Assembly: GCA_977017575.1 (NCBI GenBank) | Contig: CDRNVI010000021.1 | Location: 186,001 to 250,000 of the forward strand | DNA: 64,000 nucleotides | Direction: 5' to 3' | Source of the DNA: Paramoeba atlantica | Lineage: Eukaryota > Discosea | In this document: piece by piece, positions 10,249-19,084 of the stretch | How positions within the stretch are numbered: position 1 is the stretch's first letter | Layout: each line of letters starts with the position of its first letter | Notes under the pieces: generated by a model | What the model saw: the letters and a program-made list of their open reading frames with translations, nothing else | What the model was told of the DNA's origin: nothing | The model's database searches: none | Position numbers and translations under genes: made by a program

Positions 10249-11379
10249 ATGAATCATTTTGGGCTCGAACTTATAAAGAATTATGAAAGGGGGAGTATAG
10301 AGGAAATATTAGGTTCAGTAGTCGAAGAAACCCACGATGCAATCGAATTCTTTTCCCAGTGGTATCAGATATTGGGTGATGGCAATTTACCGGAAGAATC
10401 TCGTTTGTCACATGTCACATACAGGGGCGGTTGTTGATCTTGCCCCCTCCTGGGAATTTTTTTTTTATCCGTTTTCGCTTATCTTTGCAGCATTGAAGAG
10501 AGTCTTCTAATTTCTTTATGCTCAAGCAATATTTCTGTAGAAACATCAATAGCTGCTTAATAGAAATTTTCAAACCTCAACAACACGCAATCAAGACCGA
10601 CTAACCCTAAAAGTGGTGAATATGTAGAAGGGTGGAAAGCTAATAGGCAAAAATACCCCCTAATATCGCACAGAAAAAAAAAGTGTTAAACTCCATTGAT
10701 TCGGTTCCCAATAGGCTTCGAAACGTACTGCAAAACAATGGAGGACCTGGATATTGATTCGTTGTGGGTTTCTTCTAGGACAAACATTTTTTTTGTTGAA
10801 GTCATTTTTTCTGAATATGATTAAAAATCCAAAATTTCCGATTTTTGTAAACTTTCGAGTCCCGACAGGGCATCAGGGGGTCTCTATGAAAAAAAGGCGG
10901 CAAAGCGCTTCGCTAGGGGAACGAGATCTCTTCAATGCTGCAAAGATGAGCGAAAACGGATAGAAAAATTTAAAATTCCCAGGAGGGGGCAAGATCAACA
11001 ACCGCCCCTGTAGCTATGTAATGCTATAGAAAAGCTAAAAGGTATTTCTGTGGAGCCTGTGACAGCTCTTCTATCGGCGTTACGGAGCACTGGATCTCTT
11101 GCAGAGAAACATCCTCAGCTACTTGAGCACGGTCCAATAGTCATGGAAGCCCTAAAACGTGCTAAGCATATGAATAGAATTCCAGCGCCGAAGCTGGGAG
11201 GACCTACGAGATGGTGTGTTGGACACTTCGACAGCTTGAACTATATCGCTGATAATTTGCCCACTATTATTCGTTTCGTGTCTGATGAAATTACTTCTGG
11301 AACGGCTTCAGAATCAGTTAAGCAATGTGCTGAAGTGATCCAGGAGGCAGACTACGATATTCTCAGAAAACAGACTTAG
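10249..11379 (+). pseudogene. hAT-type transposase, middle part, split by a MITE
   Basis: The frame at 10249-10421 (MNHFGLELIKNYERGS...) is interrupted by the MITE 10422-11010 and is followed by a frame at 11013-11379 that includes KLGGPTRWCVGHFDSLNYIA. TRW followed by S/D-x-x is the hAT block before the dimerisation domain. Removing the MITE brings the two frames together. Note that the first frame's last codons overlap the MITE end. It is not functional in its present state. Confidence 0.5.
10422..11010. mobile_element. 589-bp mariner-type MITE (copy 1)
   Basis: The ends CAGGGGCGGTTGTTGATCTT and its inverse, flanked by TA, give terminal inverted repeats of about 90 bp that include the GAGATCTC-type motif and TTTGCAGCATTGAAGAG. 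A near-identical copy in reverse orientation lies at 42548-43053. The shared 69-codon frame (10754-10963) has no known domain and probably is not a gene. Confidence 0.8.
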
Positions 11380-11432
11380 GATATATAATTTTATTACTTC
11401 GTCTCGATGTTGTACACAGCTCGCTCAAGCCT

Positions 11433-12030
11433 TTGTCAGATATGCCGAAAGAGCCCATGGCTTTGTTGCCACATCCAATTATTCAAAAATTAAAAATTGA
11501 GGGAGACAAAGAAGGCGGAAATGCGGTGTTGAAAGAGTCTCTAGAAAGGCATAAAAAAAGACTTGAGCACAAAGCATGCATATGTATGCTACATATGCAT
11601 GTATATGTATTACTGGAGGGGGGTGATGAAGTTTTCATCAATGCATGTATTTTTCAGCAGCAAAAAGCAGATGAGGATCTGGAGGTCGCGAATGATCTTT
11701 TTCGGAGCGGCGAACCTTTATTTCACATCACTGAAGAAGAGTGGAATAATTACGTAGAATACAAAAATTATGAATGGAAACCCTCTGTACACACATCTTC
11801 ATAGACGTGGTAGGAAGATGTAGGGAAAGAAAGGTTTCCTTCAATTTATCATGCTGCTAAGCTCTACTTGTGGGTACCCCCAATAGTCACTGCGTGTGGT
11901 TCTCTCCTCTCTATCATGGGGTGGAAATATAACCCCCGACAAGCTTCCTTAGATAGCAATACAGCAGCAATACAAATGTTCGTAAGAGGCAACCTGGATA
12001 ATTTCATTTTTCGTTTTTTAGATAAGGGTT
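11433..12030 (+). pseudogene. hAT-type transposase, C-terminal dimerisation region
   Basis: The frame 11433-11804 contains EPLFHITEEEWNNYVEYKNY. A second frame then reads KFPSIYHAAKLYLWVPPIVT and ends MFVRGNLDNF, which fits the hAT dimerisation domain (YP.L...A..YL..P.....N). The same block occurs at 54.45-54.66 kb. An 84-bp in-frame stretch (about 11571-11654) interrupts the otherwise lysine-rich linker. It contains GTATGC and ends ATTTTTCAG, so it looks like a small intron. Stops after 11804 show decay. Confidence 0.6.
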
Positions 12031-12118
12031 CAGAGATTATTTTTACAATCGTAATGAATACATAATGTACAAAAATCTATTCTGCAGCTTAAATTTAGTT
12101 ACAGTGAAGTATTCGAAT

Positions 12119-12425
12119 ACGAGTGGATTATATTACGGTTATTTTTCATTACGGTTATTTTTAATTAAGATTATTTTTAGCCGCGAAAAAAAATACTTTT
12201 TTTCATGTCTATCACCATCGACCTCACCTTCATACGAAACAGAAACCTTTATAAAATCATCACAGACGAATCCAATGGCTTGAGCGCTTAAAAGTTACTC
12301 AAAAAGTGTGTTCAAAAAATATTAATTTACGAGTGGGTTATATTACGGTTAATTTAATTAAGATTATTTTTAGCCAAAAATAACCTTAAAAGCGTAATTA
12401 AATAATACCGTAATTAAATATAACA
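12119..12425. repeat. AT-rich repeat with TATTACGGTTATTTTTAATT units
   Basis: TTATATTACGGTTATTTTT...AAGATTATTTTTAGCC occurs at 12127-12182. It is repeated directly at 12337-12377 and inverted just after (AAAAATAACC...ATACCGTAATTAAATATAAC). It is probably a small MITE or its tandem remains. The stretch 12183-12330 between shows nothing else. Confidence 0.45.
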
Positions 12426-12429
12426 CTGT

Positions 12430-13320
12430 AAATACTTTTTTGCTTTAAACCTAAGTGCGTGACAATCAATTTTATCCATGTGATTCAAAGCCTTTTATCT
12501 ATTAAAAGTTTTCCTTAAAAACTTTCTCGTATTCTTCCTGCAAATGATTTCGTATGGTTCTCCTACTGTAGGTCAACGTATTCATAGAATAAAGTATGTA
12601 ATACCTCTTTGCATGCTGGTCAGTAGTGCTGTCGTCGCCATGGTCGCTGAAAACCGTTCACACTGTGTTGCATCATATGACGCAATTTTTCGCCACGCGT
12701 ATCTAACACTTGAGGACGGTAGAAGGGCTCAAGTACACCCATATGTATATGCAGATCTATCTTATCGAGGTCTTTGTACAGCAATTCTTGAATGCCTAAA
12801 TCCTCTGCCCTGAGTTTATCCGGCTGGAGTTGATCACACCTACATAAGTAAATAAAAAATATCTTCAAGTGTCACGCTTCATGGTTGGGCTGAAAAACAT
12901 AAAAGTAGAAGTAGAGTATTTTATATTCTTTGTTGGTATTGATTTATGACAATCTTCCTTTTCGACTATTTCAAATGTTGGACCGCCATTAATGTATGAA
13001 TAATGTATGAAATGACGTTTGCATACAGTTTAGGTTGTATGCAGTGTAGGTCATAGGTTTTGCGAAAACGTACTTTAAATCAGACGCCACTCTGCCTTCT
13101 TTTGATACGCGCAAAATTTCCTAAAGTTTTGAAGGCAATACTACTTTCGAAAGGTTTTTTGAAGGCAAGTTTTGAGAGCAAAGTTTTACGAATTTTAGAC
13201 CCCCACCCTGTCGTCACCCACATTTGTATATTTCGTACCGTCCTTTTGAAATGCAAATCCGGCTGGAGTTTGGTGGCTCGGGTTGCTTTGCAGTCAAGAT
13301 GTCGGCTTTCGATAGCCTAT
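12430..13320. other. Unassigned, short open frames only
   Basis: The longest plausible frames are 12544-12813 (plus, 89 codons) and its antisense. Neither has a recognisable domain. No repeats or RNA genes are evident. Confidence 0.25.
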
Positions 13321-13322
13321 TA

Positions 13323-13602
13323 CCGTATACCCCCCAGAAAGGTACCCCCCCCCCCCAGTAAGAGAAATTCGGATCGGGACCCCCACAGGAAGCGTATAGG
13401 GGGTAGGGGGTGAGTGTCCGCACGTCGGGGGCCTCGGGGGTAACCCAAATAAGCGTTTTAACACGCTTTCAGAAGCAAAAAATTAAAATTTGTCTAAAAT
13501 GTTGGAGGAAAAGATAAAACTGGCCAAAAAAGTATACCCCCCAGTAAGAGAGATTTGGCCATTTTGACCCAAAACCCATTCTCTTACTTGGGGGGTATAC
13601 GG
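13323..13602. mobile_element. 280-bp MITE with CCGTATACCCCCC ends
   Basis: CCGTATACCCCCC at the left and GGGGGGTATACGG at the right are inverted and flanked by TA. CCCAGTAAGAGA recurs at 13360 and 13550 and, inverted, at 13580. Confidence 0.65.
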
Positions 13603-13662
13603 TATAATGAAATGCTGATTTTTTACATGCACGGAGTCTTAGGTTTGCGAGTTCAGGTCATA

Positions 13663-13773
13663 TAGGGGGGATCAGCTCGATCTGGAGGCGGTCTAAAAAT
13701 GTTAATACTTGACCAGTTTTGGAAAATAATAGCGCATTCGAGAGCTCTCACATAGCCCTCTGGTGCAATATAT
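13663..13773 (+). repeat. Orphan left terminus of a mariner-type element
   Basis: TAGGGGGGATCAGCT, then TTTTGGAAAATAATAGCGC, then the palindrome-related CGAGAGCTCTC, is the same order as the terminus at 55563 and, inverted, 3616. Its partner end is absent because the DIRS-like element begins at 13774. Confidence 0.6.
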
Positions 13774-13884
13774 TGGTAGGGTTGGTTACCCTAGTCTAGA
13801 CGCAGCCTAGTAAGGGGTCACCAATCCATCATTATCACGGCGTAGTATACACGCCTTGGCAGGCCTGGCACCGAGTAGACCAGA
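13774..13884 (+). repeat. Left inverted terminal repeat of the DIRS-like element
   Basis: It starts GGTAGGGTTGGTTACCC and runs to CACCGAGTAGACCAG. It is the near-perfect reverse complement of 18872-18982. Confidence 0.85.
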
Positions 13885-14329
13885 AAAAAAAATATCTGGC
13901 GGCTAGCTGCGATGCGCAAGCACATCCCACTTAAGGGGCTGTCTACCGTACGATGGTGATCTCCCCAGCATACGATTCAACGCATGTCGAGGAGGCCTTC
14001 GTTCGGAGCCGGGATAGGATCCTGTATATACGATTTTGTATATACGCATCCGAACAAGAGGCTGATATACATACTTTAATAAAAGGTGAAATCTAACATT
14101 ACAGACACTAGTAGAAAGGGTATTCACTTATTTTATTGTTCATTGTGTTACCTTTTTGGGTGATGTTAAACCGCACACCATACACATAGGACATAGAATA
14201 AATGTATTTAAATACATTGTGTATTCTACATGAATATACCACACCGGGAGAAGTAGCAGTACACGGTAAGAGTCAAACAATTCTTTTGTACGTCAGCACT
14301 CTAGGCATGCAGGGCCCATAAACAAGAGA

Positions 14330-16033
14330 TTAACCCATCGGTAGATGACGCTTTGCGTATTCGATGGCAGAACTTAAAATGTCCATCTTGACGCAAAATC
14401 CGTGTTCGCTTCTAGTTAATCCATCGGCAGGGTTGCATTGGGACGGGATATAAAAGACTTGTTTCGTGAGTTGGCTTGAGGTACACGCGTCCTCCAGAAC
14501 TAAAAGTTGCTGACAAATATCTTCTCTGCTGGAAGTCCGTCTCATAAGAGCATGAACTGTGTCTGTATTATCACAGCCGAGGAGGACATGCTCAGCAAGT
14601 GTCCACGCGCTCGTTAGGGCTAAAGAGGCAGCTTGAAATTCTAATTTGTAGATGTCAGCACATTCTCTGGCAGGAATAGTTTTTTCCACCAAAATGCGCC
14701 CTTCCCGGGAGCATATGCAATAACCCAAGTGCGATAGTGAGGCATCTGAAAAGGCAATCACATAATCATTGATAGCTTTGGGGCATACACGGGAGTTTTC
14801 ACAATTCTGTAGTACCTGTATAAACGCATTAAGTAAAAGGACTAGTTGGTCCTTGGAAAGACCGTGTTTATCGCGCGTTTGTTTGTTAAAGACAGCCCTT
14901 CCCAGCGTATGAATGTCGTAGACCGATGCGAAAGGTGCATTTCTTACCAGAGTGTCCCACATAATGACCCCTATTATGTGTTGGACTTCTTGTACAGTCT
15001 GGCACGTCAATGGCTGTAACAAAGACCATTTTTTGATGTTCTCAAGAGAGTGCTTCCAAAGAAGCGACTGTTCACACCATCGAAAGTCAAATCCTAGAAA
15101 TGAACCCGTTGTGGTGGGGGACGTTAAGAACTTCCAGTTAATGCTAAAGCCGAGTGGGGCACTCTTTGCTGCTCTTCGAAGCTTGTTGTATATTTCTTCC
15201 GCAACACAACGATTATTTGATATTGTTAGTATATTATCAACCCACAAGAAAACTACACCACAGCGTTGCTGATCACGTTTTCTTGCTATCCAAATGTATG
15301 ATGGAGGAACATTAATTTGTTCCCTTACTAAAACATAAGTATAACCGATGGGAAGAGCATTCAGGACAATGATCCACCCCAGACATTGTGCTATATATGG
15401 CGCCCATGAAAACCCCATGGGTAAAACTTTTAGCTCAAAGACTTGCTTTGCACACTTGATGGAGAAAATATTCCTTATTCCATCCGGTAACGGAATGTGA
15501 TGGAACCAGTGGCGAATGTCACCCGTTACCACAATTCCTGAAGGAAACCATGATAGTGCATAAATAATTTCTTCTATTGAAGGAAGATTTATAGGATGAG
15601 GCTTTTCGCACAACTGGTTAAGAGGTGTGCCATCAACAATACTCCTACTTAATGACTTTGTTTTCTCTACTTCAAAATATCTTAAGAAAACCCGTGGAAC
15701 CTTGTGCGGAATCCTTACGTGGTCAAGAACATCCGCTTCACGTAGCTCTTGAAGATGGGGCATCCACTGTTCGTGTGATTGGTCCCCACAGCTATCCCCT
15801 AAGGGGTCTAACTTAATCATTGAGAGAAAAGATTTAGCGTTTAGTAGAGAAGCAACGCAAAGATGAGCCCACCCATGCTCTTGCACCAATGAGATGGTAC
15901 TAAGAGCTTTTAAGTTTAATTTGGCGGCTACATTTATCTTGTCTAGTGGTCGCATACCCACTCTATGTTTCTCTATTTTAGCAGAGCTCGCCTGAAACAC
16001 TTCGTATGGGAGTTCGTGCAAAGGTTCTTCCAT
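14330..16033 (-). CDS. Reverse transcriptase-RNase H of DIRS/VIPER-like element
   Basis: From the ATG at 16033 (MEEPLHELP) the frame gives 567 aa; it stays open to 16108. RT blocks visible in order are RSIVDGTPLNQ, VTGDIRHWFHHIPL (block A, with D), LPMGFSWAPYIAQ (block B) and FLWVDNILTIS (block C). RNase H follows: YVIAFSDASLSHLGY (D), LEFQAASLAL (E), LLGCDNTDTVHAL (D) and NPADGLTR. The order matches DIRS/Ngaro-type RT-RH proteins. Block C reads WVDN where most RTs have Y-x-D-D. This may be a family trait or a damaging change. The frame is otherwise intact. The recombinase ORF ends 225 bp upstream on the same strand. Confidence 0.85.
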   Translation of the reverse strand: MEEPLHELPYEVFQASSAKIEKHRVGMRPLDKINVAAKLNLKALSTISLVQEHGWAHLCVASLLNAKSFLSMIKLDPLGDSCGDQSHEQWMPHLQELREADVLDHVRIPHKVPRVFLRYFEVEKTKSLSRSIVDGTPLNQLCEKPHPINLPSIEEIIYALSWFPSGIVVTGDIRHWFHHIPLPDGIRNIFSIKCAKQVFELKVLPMGFSWAPYIAQCLGWIIVLNALPIGYTYVLVREQINVPPSYIWIARKRDQQRCGVVFLWVDNILTISNNRCVAEEIYNKLRRAAKSAPLGFSINWKFLTSPTTTGSFLGFDFRWCEQSLLWKHSLENIKKWSLLQPLTCQTVQEVQHIIGVIMWDTLVRNAPFASVYDIHTLGRAVFNKQTRDKHGLSKDQLVLLLNAFIQVLQNCENSRVCPKAINDYVIAFSDASLSHLGYCICSREGRILVEKTIPARECADIYKLEFQAASLALTSAWTLAEHVLLGCDNTDTVHALMRRTSSREDICQQLLVLEDACTSSQLTKQVFYIPSQCNPADGLTRSEHGFCVKMDILSSAIEYAKRHLPMG

Positions 16034-16257
16034 TACAATAATATAGCTAAAAACAGAAGTAAAGTGTTTGTTGAATACAATGTGGTACCAGATTTGCCTT
16101 GCGCGCACCCTAAAACATGGGTAAAACTCTTACTGTTGCGCTTCCAGCTAACAGTCTAGGCAAAATACGGAATAATGACATCATTTAATACCATTTACTT
16201 CCATCCCCTGGTATTACCCTTTATTATCCTACTAATTATATTAGTATCACAAACATT

Positions 16258-17157
16258 TTATTGATTTCGCGGCCGCATATAATGTCTTTCCCTTACTCGG
16301 CTACTCATTCCCGACAAGGCATCCATCATTACATCCAATGCTTCATTTACTACCACCTCCGTCCCCCCGTGACGCAAAGTATGTGTGCCATCAAAGCGCA
16401 CACCGGGTGGCCAAGCAAGTTCTTTTGCTGCTTGCTTCAAACATTTACTAACGTTTCGCTTTTTGTAAGCCGGAAAGGCTAAATAACCATGGGGAACAGT
16501 ATTCATAATTGGTTGAATAATGCTGATCGCGTAGGGGTGTAATGGTTTGTTCCTAAGACGGTCCGTGCTAAACTTCTGTGTTTTATCACACCTTACAACC
16601 AAATACATCCTATTACCTTCCCCACATAAATCACCTCCACGTAATAATTCAACTTCACAAGATCTCAGTGCAGCATAATATTGTACCTTCAATGCATCAG
16701 CGAGTTGAAGGCCGTCACGTCGAACAGCGAACCATGCTACAAGTTGAGTTAACATGCTCTCGGTTACGTACCCCCTAGGCTGGATATCGGTGGACTTCCT
16801 TTTACTTAGACATTTTGCACCTTCAACCGCACGCATGACAATAGGGTCTTTTGCCCATGGCTGTTCCTCTTTTCCCAAGTCCAATCTGTGTACTTCTTGA
16901 AAGAAAAGGAGTGCACTGTGGTATCCTTGGATTGTTGAGCTAGATTTACTTGTTACTGCCAGGTGGTTGAGAAACCCCCCGAAGGCTTCCATAGTAATAA
17001 AAAGGTGACCAGTCTTTCTACAGTGCTGTTTTATAATTTCGATGCGGTTAGTGTATAACGAGAGGGTAGAGGGTGCTATAGAAACAATGGCAAGCTCGTC
17101 AAGAGTTGGGTGCGGACTTTTTTGTTTGTATACCAGCTCGTTCGCCGGTTCAGTCAC
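16258..17157 (-). CDS. Tyrosine recombinase of DIRS/VIPER-like element
   Basis: A 299-aa protein with an N-terminal SAM-like core-binding half (STLSLYTNRIEIIKQHCRK; SSSTIQGYHSALLFF) and a C-terminal catalytic half. The tyrosine recombinase signature is visible: YYAALRSCEVELLR (catalytic Arg), HTLRHGG (His-x-x-Arg) and VRERHYMRP near the C-terminus (His/Tyr nucleophile region). It joins the circular cDNA to the target. The frame starts with ATG and is uninterrupted. The ATG context shows a short polypyrimidine-poor leader, so how it is expressed from the element's mRNA is unclear. Confidence 0.88.
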   Translation of the reverse strand: MTEPANELVYKQKSPHPTLDELAIVSIAPSTLSLYTNRIEIIKQHCRKTGHLFITMEAFGGFLNHLAVTSKSSSTIQGYHSALLFFQEVHRLDLGKEEQPWAKDPIVMRAVEGAKCLSKRKSTDIQPRGYVTESMLTQLVAWFAVRRDGLQLADALKVQYYAALRSCEVELLRGGDLCGEGNRMYLVVRCDKTQKFSTDRLRNKPLHPYAISIIQPIMNTVPHGYLAFPAYKKRNVSKCLKQAAKELAWPPGVRFDGTHTLRHGGTEVVVNEALDVMMDALSGMSSRVRERHYMRPRNQ

Positions 17158-17720
17158 GAGAGTAGCGCCGAATATGCAGTATGCTCTTTTATAGAGAACT
17201 TTAGAGCTTTGGCTTTAGTATTATTTTACAGACACTATGTATCAGTGTAAGTCATTGGAATCTTGCTTACTCTCACTCTTGAAACTTACAAAGTCTACTA
17301 AGTGTTCGTATTTCTGTTTCTAACTGATCTGTTTTCTTACCTGATCTGTTGTTTAGATTCAAACTCTGTATTCCAGAATGGTGCGCACTGCACTGATTCT
17401 ATCAAGAAATTTGTCCGATAATCAATATATAAAAAATGATGACTGATTGAAGCACATCATACCTAATACATATTTTTCTGTTACTCCATAATTCTACCCC
17501 CAGAAGAATCCACACGATATTGATAGAGAAAATAGATGTGAGCCGTTGCTTTCCTTTCCCTTAATAAGTCGCGTAATATATTCGCCGCATTCGTCTGAAA
17601 CAAATAACTATTCCTGCTAAGTCGAAAATATGCATTATTATGAAAGAGAAAGCAAACAGATTCAGAAATATTTTTAAAACTTCTCCGTAAGCTACCAAGT
17701 CGACTCCATTCGCCTGAATG
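17158..17720 (-). other. Intergenic spacer between ORF1 and recombinase
   Basis: 560 bp, AT-rich and without an open frame of interest. Pyrimidine-rich runs on the minus strand upstream of the recombinase start could serve trans-splicing, but I see no decisive site. Confidence 0.35.
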
Positions 17721-18710
17721 CTACTTAGCATGCTGACGAGTCAACAAACCTCGGGCATTCCGTTCCCCCCGCACCACTGTTCCTGACCGAGGTTCTTCGT
17801 GGGCACGCACATATTTTAAGTGCGGCAGACGCTGAAATTTATAAGGATGAGAGTGGCCGACAAAGCTCTTATGCTTGTCCCGACGATATTGTCGTTTAGG
17901 ATAGTTTTTTGCTGCTTCACTCCGATTAAAAATTTTCTTTTCACTTGATTCCGTCTCCAACGACGCATGAACTTCAGCTGGAATATGTATTTTATCTTGA
18001 GAATGAATAAGTCCAACACTCGTGCGGCAAGGTGCAATGCATCGATTTCCGGTGGCCTCTTTGCATCCACTTTTGAACGCGAGAAAAAGAGCTGCCAGCT
18101 CAGAAACAAAGTAATTCGCCGCAATAATTAAACTTTCGTTGCCTCGAATTTCTGGAGGAACGCGTCCTTTCCCCGAGCTAACAAAAAGACCACCGAAGTG
18201 CTCACCAAAGGCAGTACTGAGCAAGGGGTTCGAAAAGTTCCTAAACAACATATCTTCATTCAGCGCATGCCACAACGCCCCGTCAATACATGGGCATTGC
18301 TTTGTCCCAATCCATCCGATGAGTTGTTCATTTGTGTCCCCGTCGGTCGAGCGACAATCTACTTTCTTTGTTGGCTTAGGTGGCTCAAGAATAAGTTCTA
18401 CCAACGAACGTTTCTTGACTTGGTCATCAAGTATCGATGCCAGAAGCTCATGATTTTTCGTTTTCCGTGCTTTCATTAGAGATTGCGCAATCAAGGAGCG
18501 TTCATGCTTCGCTTTATGAGCGAACTCCTTGTCCACAAACTCAAGGAACGTGGTCTGAATGGAGAGTTCTGGGGCTCCGTGGAGGAGTGATACGATAAAG
18601 GAAAGCTCGAAGGGCATATCATATCGTAAAAAACGAGAAGCGTCCCAAGTGGCTTCGGCGAAAGCTACTGGTAAGGATCGCTCACATTCCAGTGGCCCAT
18701 TTTCGGGCAA
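17721..18710 (-). CDS. ORF1 (Gag-like) of DIRS/VIPER-like element
   Basis: The open frame of 329 codons begins after a stop at about 18730. Its first codon in this reading is TTG, and the first ATG is residue 32 (about 18617, MPFELSFIVSLLHG). No clear Cys/His finger or protease motif is visible. The C-terminal third is strongly basic (SEAAKNYPKRQYRRDKHK). By position, as the first ORF of a YR-retrotransposon, it should be the Gag-like nucleic-acid-binding protein, but this is inferred from place, not from sequence similarity. Confidence 0.55.
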   Translation of the reverse strand: MPENGPLECERSLPVAFAEATWDASRFLRYDMPFELSFIVSLLHGAPELSIQTTFLEFVDKEFAHKAKHERSLIAQSLMKARKTKNHELLASILDDQVKKRSLVELILEPPKPTKKVDCRSTDGDTNEQLIGWIGTKQCPCIDGALWHALNEDMLFRNFSNPLLSTAFGEHFGGLFVSSGKGRVPPEIRGNESLIIAANYFVSELAALFLAFKSGCKEATGNRCIAPCRTSVGLIHSQDKIHIPAEVHASLETESSEKKIFNRSEAAKNYPKRQYRRDKHKSFVGHSHPYKFQRLPHLKYVRAHEEPRSGTVVRGERNARGLLTRQHAK

Positions 18711-18871
18711 ATCAATTTGATTAACGCCTTCTTAGCTTGAAGCCGACCCCTTTCGGCGCATCATGATTAAAATAAATTTTAAAAGGAAATAATGTTGCCA
18801 ATACATGCAAATACGCACGATGCTTAGACTATGTCTTAATCGAATCATCCTTATTTTTTCCTCCTTTTTTT

Positions 18872-18982
18872 TTCTCGTCTACTCGGTGCCAGGCCTGCCA
18901 AGGCGTGTATACTACGCCGTGATAATGATGGGTTGGTGACCCCTTACTAGGCTGCGTCTAGACTAGGGTAACCAACCCTACC
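18872..18982 (-). repeat. Right inverted terminal repeat of the DIRS-like element
   Basis: CTACTCGGTGCCAGGCCTG... to GGTAACCAACCCTACC, the reverse complement of 13774-13884. The next base belongs to the retrotransposon 3' region of the neighbouring element. Confidence 0.85.
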
Positions 18983-19084
18983 ATTGTGTTTATTGAATGC
19001 AGAATCATATTTAGATCTGCAGAGGTAAATTTCTACCTATGCTACGGTCGCATACGACGACCCCGCATAGGCTGTTTTACTAGC

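Larger units (their letters stand above)
13774..18982 (-). mobile_element. DIRS/VIPER-like tyrosine-recombinase retrotransposon
   Basis: It is a 5.2-kb element bounded by inverted terminal repeats of about 110 bp and carrying three minus-strand ORFs in the order ORF1, tyrosine recombinase, RT-RNase H. YR-retrotransposons (DIRS, Ngaro, VIPER, TATE) integrate by recombination, with no RLE or integrase. Having the recombinase upstream of RT is, as I recall, the arrangement in trypanosomatid VIPER. No target-site duplication is apparent, as expected for this class. Confidence 0.85.

Noticed and set aside
18198-18479. Plus-strand frames of 93-104 codons inside the DIRS-like ORF1
   Set aside because: They are antisense shadows of the ORF1 frame with no motif.
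13774-18982. LTR retrotransposon
   Set aside because: There are no direct terminal repeats, no integrase and no aspartic protease. A tyrosine recombinase and inverted termini are present.
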